Positions 1 through 5,763 of a DNA stretch of 7,954 nucleotides are shown here, in pieces. The notes under the pieces are model-generated. The model made no database searches, was not told where the DNA came from, and saw only the letters and a program-made list of their open reading frames with translations. The translations under genes were made by a program, and so were the position numbers. The number at the start of each line of letters is the position of its first letter. The stretch's first letter is position 1. The DNA comes from Dehalococcoidia bacterium (GTDB lineage: Bacteria > Chloroflexota > Dehalococcoidia > UBA2979): assembly GCA_030745285.1 (NCBI GenBank), contig JASLOV010000041.1:1-7954 (forward strand). The letters are read 5' to 3'.

Positions 1-2
1 GG

Positions 3-791
3 GCGGCGTTACCGCCGTCGGCGTTCTTCAGCTCGGTGGAATCGACGTCGTGGAAGCCCTATCGGGACCTGCTCGACGGCGATGGCAATATCGTGCTCAA
101 CCTCGGCGCGTGGCTGGTCCGCAGCCAGGGACGGACCGTCCTGGTCGACACCGGGATCGGCGGCCGCCCGGTGCAGATGCCGATGCAAGAGCCGGCAGAG
201 TTGCCCTCCGTGATGGAGGCGGCCGGCGTCACGCCCGACGAGGTCGACATCGTCGTCTTCAGCCACCTCCACTTCGACCACACCGGCTGGAACACCGTGG
301 ATGACGGCGGCACGGCACGACCGCTGTTCCCGAACGCCCGCCACGTGGTGCAGCAGCAGGAGTGGGACCACTGGACCTCCGGCGATCCAGAGCGCCAGGC
401 GGCGCGCTACGACGACTCGCTGGCCCCGCTCGAGCAGGCGGGCCTGATCGACTTCGTCGATGGGGAGCATGAAGTGACATCGGAACTGGTCGCGATTCCC
501 ACACCGGGGCACACCCCGGGCCACGTGTCGTTCGTCGTCGCCAGCGGCGGCGAGCGTGCCTACCTGCTCGGCGACGCCGCCCATCACCCCGTGCAGGTGA
601 CCGAGCCGACCTGGTCGCCGAACGCCGACATCGACCCGAGGCTGTCTGCCGAGACGCGCGCCGCACTCTTCGAGCGCATCGAGCGCGAGCGGGCGCTGAT
701 CGCCAGCGGCCACTTCGAGTTCCCCGGCCTCGGGCACGCAGGGCGCGTGGACGAGCGGCTGCGGGTCGAACCGCGGGAGGGTGGGGGCTAG
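3..791 (+). CDS. Metallo-beta-lactamase-fold hydrolase (lactonase-like), 5' end outside window
   Basis: Zinc-dependent hydrolase of the metallo-beta-lactamase superfamily, closest in layout to the AHL-lactonase/glyoxalase II type of cytoplasmic enzymes. The frame stays open to the window edge and reads LPPSAFF before the first possible start (GTG 36), which looks like ordinary N-terminal domain sequence, so the true start is probably upstream and about 15-20 residues are missing. The full metal site is visible: HLHFDH at 264-281 (His 264, His 270, Asp 276, His 279), the His of TPGHT at 510, the bridging Asp of LLGD at 573 and the last His of SGHF at 711. The substrate cannot be read from sequence; a lactone, thioester or other ester is possible. 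The stop (789-791) overlaps the stop of the opposite-strand MmgE/PrpD gene. Fold and active-site assignment are secure; specificity is unknown. Confidence 0.93.
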   Translation, partial: AALPPSAFFSSVESTSWKPYRDLLDGDGNIVLNLGAWLVRSQGRTVLVDTGIGGRPVQMPMQEPAELPSVMEAAGVTPDEVDIVVFSHLHFDHTGWNTVDDGGTARPLFPNARHVVQQQEWDHWTSGDPERQAARYDDSLAPLEQAGLIDFVDGEHEVTSELVAIPTPGHTPGHVSFVVASGGERAYLLGDAAHHPVQVTEPTWSPNADIDPRLSAETRAALFERIERERALIASGHFEFPGLGHAGRVDERLRVEPREGGG

Positions 792-2242
792 GTTCTGGGG
801 CCCGCCCCCGGCGTCGCGGCGCCGCTGCCCATCAGCTCGATCAGGCGAGTGGCGTCGGGCTCCGACTCGAGCCGGGCGCAGAGTTCGATCAGCTCGTCCT
901 GCGCGCCGGCGTCGAGGTAGCCTGCCGCCATCTTGCGGAACTTGGCGACCACCTCGTCGCGGGTGACGGGGTTCTCGTTGCCGCCGGCGTAGGAGCCGCC
1001 TCGCACCTTCCCCCACTCTTCGAGCACCGTGCCGTCACGCAGCCGCAGCTCGACCGAGTTGCCTTGCACGTCACGGCCGATCGATGTGTCGTGGACGATC
1101 TCGATCTTCGAGATCATCTCGAGCACGTGGGGGGCGCCGATCTTCTCCTCGGTGAACTGGTGGGCGAAGACGTCCCGTTCCAGCAGCATGATCGCGGTCA
1201 CGTATTGAAGGTTGAGCTGGGCCGAGGCGATCGTCGTCGGGACATAGGGCCAGCCGACGTTCTTGAAGGGCGCCCCGGCGAGCGGGATGGTGACGCGTTC
1301 GATCTCCTCGGGCGGCAGGGGGTGGCGGCCCTGCAGCGACTTGATCGCCTCGAGCGTCGGATGGTTGGGCACGCGGCAGGCCCACATCTTGATGTTCACG
1401 CCGTGCGAGTGGAAATCGGTCATGGACCCGCCGGTGCCGAGCCCAGCGGCGAGCTGGTCGAGGTTGTAGGCGTCGGGCCCGCGGTTGCCAGTGTGGGCGG
1501 CTGGGAAGCCGCCGAACTCGGCCTCGAAAACGTTGGGCGCGTTCGTGAAGCCGTTGGCCGCCAGCAGCGCGCCGAAGGTGCCGGCCCGGGCTGCCTGCCC
1601 GGCCAGCAGGCGTTTTCCCATCCCGCCGTGGTGAGTGAACATCAGGCTAGCCGCCTGCTGGCCGGCGTGCCCGAGCAGGTCGACGGCCTGGCCGGCGTCC
1701 AGCCCTAGCGCCTGGCCGGCCGTTCCCGCCGATGCGAACGTCCCGGTCAGCCCCGGCCCGTGGAACCCGATCTCCGTGTGCGGGATGCGGCCGACGCAGC
1801 GCCCCACCCGCGACGCCACCTCGATGCCGGTGGTGACGGCCGAGATCAAGTCTTCCCCAGACATCGGGCCCGACAGCGGTTCGTCGCCGGCGGCGCGGTG
1901 CTCGGCGAGCGCGAGAGCCGAGGTGAGGGTGACCGACCCGTTGTGCCCGCCGGCGCCGACGTCGTCGATCTCGAAGGCGTGGACGGCGGTGCCGTTGATC
2001 ATCGCCGCCGTTGGCGGCGAGAAGCGCAGGTCTGTGCCCCAGACCGCCGCCGTGCCCGCGCCCTCCGAGGCGGCGAGCGTGCGTCGAAGCGCCGCCGACC
2101 ACGGCAGCGCGGCGCCGAGCAGGGCCGCGCCGGCGGTATCGAGGATCATCAGCTTGATGTGCTCGACGATCTCGGACGGGATGTCGTCGAAGCGTGCGCC
2201 GGCGATGTACTCGGCGACCGCTTGGGTGTGGTGATGGGTCAT
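788..2242 (-). CDS. MmgE/PrpD family protein (paralogue A, canonical active site)
   Basis: A 484-residue cytoplasmic protein of the MmgE/PrpD superfamily, which includes 2-methylcitrate dehydratase, cis-aconitate decarboxylase and iminodisuccinate epimerase. The all-helical domain carries NGTAVHAFEIDD (residues 83-94, with His88 and Asp93-Asp94), GFHGPG (His161) and MGKRLLAG (Lys210). A KMWACR...H segment follows (Lys285, His294). These match the catalytic His/Lys positions known in cis-aconitate decarboxylase. The family is usually 440-490 residues, so this copy is full length. ATG 2242 is chosen because AGGAGGA lies five bases upstream. It is the last gene of the leftward run, 23 bp after a second MmgE/PrpD gene, which implies cotranscription. 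The N-terminus has a natural HHH run. No propionate-pathway partner (prpB, prpC) is present, so a methylcitrate role should not be assumed. Likely substrates are small polycarboxylates or related acids. Confidence 0.93.
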   Translation of the reverse strand: MTHHHTQAVAEYIAGARFDDIPSEIVEHIKLMILDTAGAALLGAALPWSAALRRTLAASEGAGTAAVWGTDLRFSPPTAAMINGTAVHAFEIDDVGAGGHNGSVTLTSALALAEHRAAGDEPLSGPMSGEDLISAVTTGIEVASRVGRCVGRIPHTEIGFHGPGLTGTFASAGTAGQALGLDAGQAVDLLGHAGQQAASLMFTHHGGMGKRLLAGQAARAGTFGALLAANGFTNAPNVFEAEFGGFPAAHTGNRGPDAYNLDQLAAGLGTGGSMTDFHSHGVNIKMWACRVPNHPTLEAIKSLQGRHPLPPEEIERVTIPLAGAPFKNVGWPYVPTTIASAQLNLQYVTAIMLLERDVFAHQFTEEKIGAPHVLEMISKIEIVHDTSIGRDVQGNSVELRLRDGTVLEEWGKVRGGSYAGGNENPVTRDEVVAKFRKMAAGYLDAGAQDELIELCARLESEPDATRLIELMGSGAATPGAGPRT

Positions 2243-2247
2243 CGCTC

Positions 2248-2254
2248 TCCTCCT
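2248..2254 (-). promoter_or_regulatory. Shine-Dalgarno of MmgE/PrpD paralogue A
   Basis: Minus-strand AGGAGGA, five bases before ATG 2242, inside the 23-bp gap after paralogue B. It is a strong ribosome binding site and supports independent initiation of the second gene on a shared transcript. Confidence 0.7.
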
Positions 2255-2265
2255 ACTGGCCTCCG

Positions 2266-3606
2266 CTACCGGGCCGCGACCAGTTCGGCGACGGCGGCGA
2301 CGTCCGGGGCGTCCTCGAGCGACGCGACGGCGTCGATGATCGCGCGGCGGTGTGCCTGATCGATCGAGTGCGCCGCGTAGCGGTCGAACTTCTCGCAGAC
2401 GTCGTCCCAGCCCATCGGGTTCTGCGGAGAGCCCGTGAAGGGGCGCGCCGGCAGGACGTGCTGCTCGCCGGCGAGTTCGAGGGTCACGGTCACGCCGTCC
2501 TCGGCCGGCAGCAGGGCGACATCGCGGGCGATGGCGCGCACGACCGCGTTGGCGACCGTCTCGTCGTTGAGCGCGAGCGGGTCGGAGGCGTCGCGTGCGA
2601 CCGCGACCGCCACCGCGAAGGGGAGGCTGTACTGGGCGCCCATGACGTTGTCGGGGTCGCGGACCTGGTGGCGTGCCTCGAGCATGCGGCCGCTGCCGTG
2701 GATCGTGACCGCGCTGAGCGCGCCGGCGTCGAACGGCTGCCCGGCCTGCAATCGCTCGGCCTTGAAGTCCTGGATTGCCTGCACGACCGACTGGTGGCTG
2801 GCGTGCGTCGGGAACGATTTGTGGAAGGGCGGACGGACGGCCCAGCGCTCCCCGAGCCCGTCGACGAGGCCTTCGAGGTCTGCGCCCGGCAGCGAGAAGG
2901 CGTTGAAATAACCGAAGCGCCCCTCCAGCACCGTCGATGGCCCCGTCAGCCCCTTCGCGGCCAGCAGCGCGCTCTCGAGGCCGAGCTGGCTCGCTCGGCC
3001 GAGGTGAATGCGCTTGGTGTCGGCACCCTCCCAGGCGAACTCACCGAGGCCGGATGCGGCGGACCCCGCGATCCCCAGCGCGTTCACGAGGCCGCGCTCG
3101 TCGAGGGTGAGCAGCTTGCCGGCGGCGCCGGCGGCGCCGAGCGGCCCCTGAGTCCCCGGGTTATGGAACCCGCGGTCGCTCTCCAGTCCGGTGGCGGCGC
3201 GCATGATGCGGGCAGAGAGCTCCGCACCGACAACGAGCGCGAGCAGCAGCTCTCGTCCTGGCAGGTGGTGGTGCTCGGCCAGCGCCAGCGCCGCCGGGAA
3301 GACGGTGCCGGCGGCGTGCGACCCGGTGAGCGGCTCGCACTCGAAGGCTCCGATCATCGTGCCATTGGCGAAGGCGGCGCGGGCGACATCGGCGCGCCAC
3401 AGCTGGCCGATCACCGTTGCCTGCGGCGCTCCCTCGAGCTCGCGGACGAGCTCGTTCACCGCCCGCGACCACGGTTGGTGCGAGCCGACGAATCCCGCCG
3501 CGAGGGCATCGAGCACGAGGACCTTGAACTCGTCGATCAGCTCCGGCGGCACATCCTCATAGCGCGTTGCGGCGACGAACGCGGCGACCTCGCAAGTCTC
3601 GTTCAT
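2266..3606 (-). CDS. MmgE/PrpD family protein (paralogue B, variant active site)
   Basis: A 446-residue second member of the MmgE/PrpD superfamily, directly upstream of paralogue A. Family landmarks are present: the NGT motif (81-83), PAALALAE (104-111), GFHNPG (His148), TKRIHLG (Lys198), an SFPTHASH segment (265-271) and a QYSLPFAVAVA strand (325-335). The segment that normally reads NGTxxHAxxxDD instead reads NGTMIGAFECEP, so the usual first catalytic His is Gly86 and the Asp pair is Cys90-Glu91. A GSH follows at residues 95-97 and might supply a replacement His. This points to a different substrate, a non-dehydratase reaction (isomerase or epimerase), or a structural role. ATG 3606 gives a family-typical N-terminus, but no good Shine-Dalgarno precedes it; the gene begins 25 bp after the peroxiredoxin stop, so translation may depend partly on coupling. 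Family membership is firm; activity is open. Confidence 0.92.
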   Translation of the reverse strand: MNETCEVAAFVAATRYEDVPPELIDEFKVLVLDALAAGFVGSHQPWSRAVNELVRELEGAPQATVIGQLWRADVARAAFANGTMIGAFECEPLTGSHAAGTVFPAALALAEHHHLPGRELLLALVVGAELSARIMRAATGLESDRGFHNPGTQGPLGAAGAAGKLLTLDERGLVNALGIAGSAASGLGEFAWEGADTKRIHLGRASQLGLESALLAAKGLTGPSTVLEGRFGYFNAFSLPGADLEGLVDGLGERWAVRPPFHKSFPTHASHQSVVQAIQDFKAERLQAGQPFDAGALSAVTIHGSGRMLEARHQVRDPDNVMGAQYSLPFAVAVAVARDASDPLALNDETVANAVVRAIARDVALLPAEDGVTVTLELAGEQHVLPARPFTGSPQNPMGWDDVCEKFDRYAAHSIDQAHRRAIIDAVASLEDAPDVAAVAELVAAR

Positions 3607-3631
3607 GATCGAGAGCGCAGTCGCGCATGGG

Positions 3632-4075
3632 TCAGTTGATGGCCGCCTCTACCAGCGAGTGGTCACGAGCGTCGGGAATCGGGTTCTTCAGCAGGTAAGC
3701 GATCTTGCCGTCCCGGTCGATCACAGCGGTGAGGCGCTCGGCCGCGCCGAGAGCGTCGTTCCAGGTGTCGTAAGCGCGAGCGACCTCGCCCTTCATATCG
3801 GCCAGGAGCGTGAACGGGATGCCCTCGTGCTGCTTGAAGGCGGCGTGCACGAAGCGGGTGTCGCGGCTGATGCCCAGCACGGTCGCGCCCTTCTCGATCC
3901 ACGCGGAGTGGTCGTCCCGGATCACGCAGAGCTCATCGGTGCAGATGCCGGAGAAGTCGGAGAAGTAGAACACCAGCACGACGGGCGTGCCGCGCAGCGC
4001 GGAGAGCGTGACCTCCTCGTTGTTCTCATCCGGGAGCGTGAAGTCAGGCGCCTCCTGACCGATCTCGATGGCCAT
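3632..4075 (-). CDS. Peroxiredoxin (AhpC/TSA family, AhpE/PrxQ-like)
   Basis: A 147-residue cytoplasmic thiol peroxidase that would reduce hydrogen peroxide or organic hydroperoxides using a thioredoxin-like donor. It has the N-terminal GQEAPDFTLPD strand (6-16), a peroxidatic site FSGIC with Cys45, and the conserved catalytic Arg114 in RLTAVID before DRDGKI. A second Cys at position 50 gives a CTDELC (Cx4C) pair as in PrxQ/BCP enzymes, so a 2-Cys mechanism with Cys50 resolving is likely. The flanking sequence, VFYFSDFSGIC, resembles AhpE-type proteins. Unusually, the Pro of the PxxxT/SxxC motif is replaced by Phe38, while Ser42 fills the Thr/Ser position. ATG 4075 is preceded by GAGGGGA at 4083-4089 with seven-base spacing. 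It is the first of three tightly spaced genes, suggesting that the pathway generates or is sensitive to peroxide. Family certain; mechanism inferred. Confidence 0.93.
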   Translation of the reverse strand: MAIEIGQEAPDFTLPDENNEEVTLSALRGTPVVLVFYFSDFSGICTDELCVIRDDHSAWIEKGATVLGISRDTRFVHAAFKQHEGIPFTLLADMKGEVARAYDTWNDALGAAERLTAVIDRDGKIAYLLKNPIPDARDHSLVEAAIN

Positions 4076-4137
4076 TGCGGTGTCCCCTCGCGATTCTCAG
4101 TCCTTGATTCGATGGGCCGCTGTAACGCGGCGACGGG

Positions 4138-4143
4138 AGTGTA
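4138..4143 (-). promoter_or_regulatory. Possible -10 box for the peroxiredoxin-MmgE/PrpD operon
   Basis: Minus-strand TACACT fits the TAnnnT pattern of vegetative -10 boxes and would start transcription about 55 bases before the peroxiredoxin ATG. No convincing -35 box is seen 16-18 bases upstream. It sits in the 129-bp gap between the DM13 gene stop and the peroxiredoxin, the only sizeable gap inside the leftward block. An identical TACACT occurs on the minus strand at 7421-7426, upstream of the VOC gene. Confidence 0.3.
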
Positions 4144-4165
4144 GCAGGGCGTCGTTAGACGCGGA

Positions 4166-4179
4166 CCCGGGGCCCCGGG
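4166..4179. other. GC-only 14-bp palindrome in the DM13/peroxiredoxin gap
   Basis: CCCGGGGCCCCGGGG at 4166-4180 contains a perfect 14-bp palindrome (4166-4179), 26 bases beyond the stop of the DM13 gene. GCGTC-GTTA-GACGC at 4149-4162 is an adjacent small inverted repeat with five-base arms and a four-base loop. Together they could slow polymerase or weakly terminate DM13 transcripts, but neither is followed by a T tract on the minus strand. Confidence 0.25.
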
Positions 4180-4204
4180 GCGTGGCCGCGTCCGACGGCA
4201 GCGC

Positions 4205-5389
4205 TCAGTTCAGTTCGGCCGTGGCGAAGACGACGCGGAAGGGGACGCAGTAGATGACGGCGACGCGCAGCGAGTCGAGCTCGATGCCGGCAGGTAGCTC
4301 GTAATTGACGTTGCCGCGGGTTGCCCGCACCGCGCCGAGGTCGACCGCGCCGGCAGCGTGGACGTCACCGGCCGGGTCCAGGGTGAGGAAGACGTGGAGG
4401 TCGGGACCGTTGCGCACCTCGTAGTCCTCGAAGCGCAGCATGCCGGAGCCATCCGGGGCACGCACGAGCAGGACGGCGCCGGAGCCGTGGTGGAAGGAGT
4501 CGGCGCCGACGAGCTGCCCGCTGGCGATCAGCATGCCGACCGACGCCGGCGCAGCGGCAGCCCCCGCAGCGGCAGGAGTGGCCGGGGCAGGAGTGGCCGG
4601 GGCAGGAGTGTCGGGAGCGGGAGTGTCGGGAGCGGGAGTGGCCGGGGCAAGGGTGGCTGCGGGTGTGGCCGCAACCGGAGTTGCCGCCGGTGTGGCCGCA
4701 GCAGGTGGGGGAGCGGCGGCGGCCGGGGTTGCTGCCGCCGGCGGGGCAGCCGTTGGTGTCGCGGGGGCTGCCGTCGATGCGGCCGGAGTGGCTGCGGCAG
4801 GGGTCGCCGCAGCGGGCGCGGCCGGCGCGGCGGCGCTGCCGGCGGGCACGACTGCAAAGCCGAGTGCCTCGTCGAGCGAGGCGCCCCTGTCGATCAGTGG
4901 AGTGACCAGGTACCAGGTGGTGGCCGCGCCCGTGACCAGCAGAACGGCTGCTCCGGCGGAACCGGCGGCCCAGGCCAGCGGATGACGGCGGGGCGCGTAC
5001 TCCCCGAGGCGATCGCGCTCGACGTCGCAGGCGGCTCGTGCGGCGAGCGCGGCGGCGGCGAGCACGACGGCCGGCATCGCGAAGGGACCGGCCGCGGCGA
5101 GCGCAATCACTGCGGCGACCGTGGCGACGGCCAGTGCGGCCGCGCCGGCCCGCCAGCAGGCGGCGACGAGGGCGACCGTGCTGCCCAGCAATAGCAGGCC
5201 GATGGCGGCGCGGCGGGCGCCCCCTTCGAGCCCGGTGGCGCGGATGGCGCCTTCACCGAGGAAGTCCGAGATCGGTTCGACCAGGAAGACCAGCAACGAG
5301 GCGATCAGGCCGGCGGCCAGCGCAAGCAGCAGGCCCGCCGAATAGAGCCGGGCGGCGCGATCAGACGCGACGATCGTCGCCGAGGTCAT
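4205..5389 (-). CDS. Membrane protein with Ala/Pro/Thr-rich linker and C-terminal DM13 domain
   Basis: A 394-residue protein in three parts. Residues 1-160 hold about five hydrophobic helices (near 16-38, 61-79, 82-100, 103-120 and 138-160). The basic start (RAAR, 11-14) should be inside, and an odd helix count places the rest outside. Residues 182-280 are a disordered Ala/Pro/Thr linker with TPAPA/TPAPD units, long enough to cross a wall. Residues 288-394 form a DM13 domain: GQLVGADSFHHGSG, LRFEDYEVRNGPDLHVFL, VDLGAVRATRGNVNYELP and VAVIYCVPFRVVFATAEL, with the single conserved Cys381. DM13 domains are predicted, not proven, to take part in redox reactions. ATG 5389 is chosen for GAGGGGA at 5397-5403 with seven-base spacing. 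A cluster of GTCAG repeats begins 68 bases upstream. A signalling or redox role at the cell surface next to peroxiredoxin is inference. No exact homologue is recognised. Confidence 0.88.
   Translation of the reverse strand: MTSATIVASDRAARLYSAGLLLALAAGLIASLLVFLVEPISDFLGEGAIRATGLEGGARRAAIGLLLLGSTVALVAACWRAGAAALAVATVAAVIALAAAGPFAMPAVVLAAAALAARAACDVERDRLGEYAPRRHPLAWAAGSAGAAVLLVTGAATTWYLVTPLIDRGASLDEALGFAVVPAGSAAAPAAPAAATPAAATPAASTAAPATPTAAPPAAATPAAAAPPPAAATPAATPVAATPAATLAPATPAPDTPAPDTPAPATPAPATPAAAGAAAAPASVGMLIASGQLVGADSFHHGSGAVLLVRAPDGSGMLRFEDYEVRNGPDLHVFLTLDPAGDVHAAGAVDLGAVRATRGNVNYELPAGIELDSLRVAVIYCVPFRVVFATAELN
4575..4649 (-). repeat. Five tandem 15-bp repeats in the DM13 protein linker
   Basis: Five contiguous 15-bp units, in plus-strand order ggagtggccggggca (twice), ggagtgtcgggagcg (twice) and ggagtggccggggca (once). 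On the coding strand they give pentapeptides ending TPAPA or TPAPD. Copies of each type are identical at nucleotide level, which suggests recent expansion by slippage. Less regular TPAA-type repeats extend through the rest of the linker to about 4846. Confidence 0.9.
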
Positions 5390-5457
5390 GCGCTGGTCCC
5401 CTCATCCGTCGCCGGCAGGCTAGCATGCAGCCGCTGGCGGATGGGGGCGGTCGATCG

Positions 5458-5529
5458 GCTTGTCAGACAAGCCTCGCTCGGCCCGTCAGACAGGCCGTCA
5501 GAAGCGCCGTCAGTAGCCCGTCAGACGGG
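5458..5529. promoter_or_regulatory. Cluster of GTCAGAC-centred palindromes and half-sites (putative operator array)
   Basis: GTCAG begins at 5462, 5485, 5497, 5509 and 5520, always in the same orientation, with spacings of 23, 12, 12 and 11 bp. That is close to whole helical turns. The first site is a perfect palindrome, GCTTGTC-A-GACAAGC (5458-5472). The last is CCCGTC-A-GACGGG (5517-5529). The second (5483-5495) is palindromic with one mismatch. The two middle copies keep only the left half, CCGTCAG. TTGTCnGACAA-type dyads are typical of FadR-group GntR repressors of organic-acid genes (family knowledge); which protein binds here is unknown. The array lies 69-140 bp upstream of the DM13 gene and 235-306 bp upstream of the zinc-ribbon gene. 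Confidence 0.5.
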
Positions 5530-5617
5530 TGTCGACCGGGCCGCTCGCTCGCTCCGAGGCCCCTCACCGGCGCCGCCCGTCGTTCGCCGCGCGCTAACCG
5601 TCGGTCGTCGAAAGGGC

Positions 5618-5637
5618 CCGAACGATCAAGCGTTCGG
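5618..5637. promoter_or_regulatory. 20-bp perfect dyad, possible operator
   Basis: CCGAACG-ATCAAG-CGTTCGG: seven-base arms with a six-base centre. It lies just upstream of the promoter-like patch before the zinc-ribbon gene, where a dimeric regulator could sit. It could also fold as an RNA hairpin if read through. Confidence 0.4.
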
Positions 5638-5658
5638 AACCTCGGCGGGGGTGCAATA

Positions 5659-5687
5659 TGCGACTGCGGCCACCGCCGTTGCATACT
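5659..5687 (+). promoter_or_regulatory. Possible promoter of the zinc-ribbon gene
   Basis: TGCGAC (5659-5664) and CATACT (5682-5687) with a 17-bp spacer, in the least GC-rich part of the gap, would give a leader of roughly 70 nt before ATG 5764. Both boxes deviate from consensus, and this is only the best visible candidate. Confidence 0.25.
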
Positions 5688-5736
5688 TAGTGCTGCGCGG
5701 GTGGTCTCGGGGGTTCGCTCCCTTTCGTCCCCAGGG

Positions 5737-5754
5737 CCCGCCTAGGTTGGCGGG
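5737..5754 (+). promoter_or_regulatory. Leader hairpin covering the likely ribosome binding site of the zinc-ribbon gene
   Basis: CCCGCC (5737-5742), loop TAGGTT, GGCGGG (5749-5754): a perfect six-base GC stem. The 3' arm GGCGGG is the only Shine-Dalgarno-like stretch before ATG 5764, nine bases from it, so the stem could limit translation unless opened. Confidence 0.35.
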
Positions 5755-5763
5755 AACGTCTAG

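Larger units (their letters stand above)
5390..5763. other. Gene-free divergent intergenic region
   Basis: This 374-bp stretch separates the leftward DM13 gene from the rightward zinc-ribbon gene. It holds, in order, the DM13 Shine-Dalgarno sequence, the GTCAG array, a 20-bp dyad at 5618-5637, a relatively A+T-rich patch (about 5650-5690) with promoter-like sequence, and a hairpin next to the 5764 start. Open frames crossing it on both strands give Arg/Pro/Ser-rich translations without recognisable domains and are taken as chance. Confidence 0.6.

Noticed and set aside
36..38. GTG 36 as start of the MBL-fold hydrolase
   Set aside because: The upstream in-frame sequence already reads like family N-terminus, and starting at 36 would omit the first strand of the fold; the gene more likely enters from outside the window.
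2194..3639. Long plus-strand open frame (481 codons) over the second MmgE/PrpD gene, and similar long frames at 9-1016 (-) and 1064-1708 (+)
   Set aside because: They run antisense to genes with clear family motifs, have Arg/Gly/Val-biased shadow translations, and arise from GC-rich codon use lacking stops on the other strand.
4166..4180. Intrinsic terminator for the DM13 gene
   Set aside because: The palindrome has no loop to speak of and no T tract on the minus strand; listed only as a structural feature.
4528..4857. Pro/Arg-rich frames on both strands across the DM13 linker
   Set aside because: Low-complexity repeat DNA leaves all frames open; only the minus-strand frame continues into membrane helices and DM13.
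5462..5526. CRISPR array or replication iterons from the GTCAG repeats
   Set aside because: Units are only 5-7 bp with 12-bp spacing, far too short for CRISPR; no cas or replication-initiator gene and no adjacent AT-rich unwinding region.
5622..5633. LexA/SOS box (CGAAC...GTTCG)
   Set aside because: The arms fit, but they are eight bases apart here, whereas actinobacterial and Bacillus SOS boxes have four between CGAAC and GTTCG.
5708..5732. tRNA or tmRNA 3' end suggested by GGGGGTTCGCTCCC
   Set aside because: The T-stem would need three G-U pairs, and no matching acceptor 5' strand, anticodon arm or D arm is found upstream.
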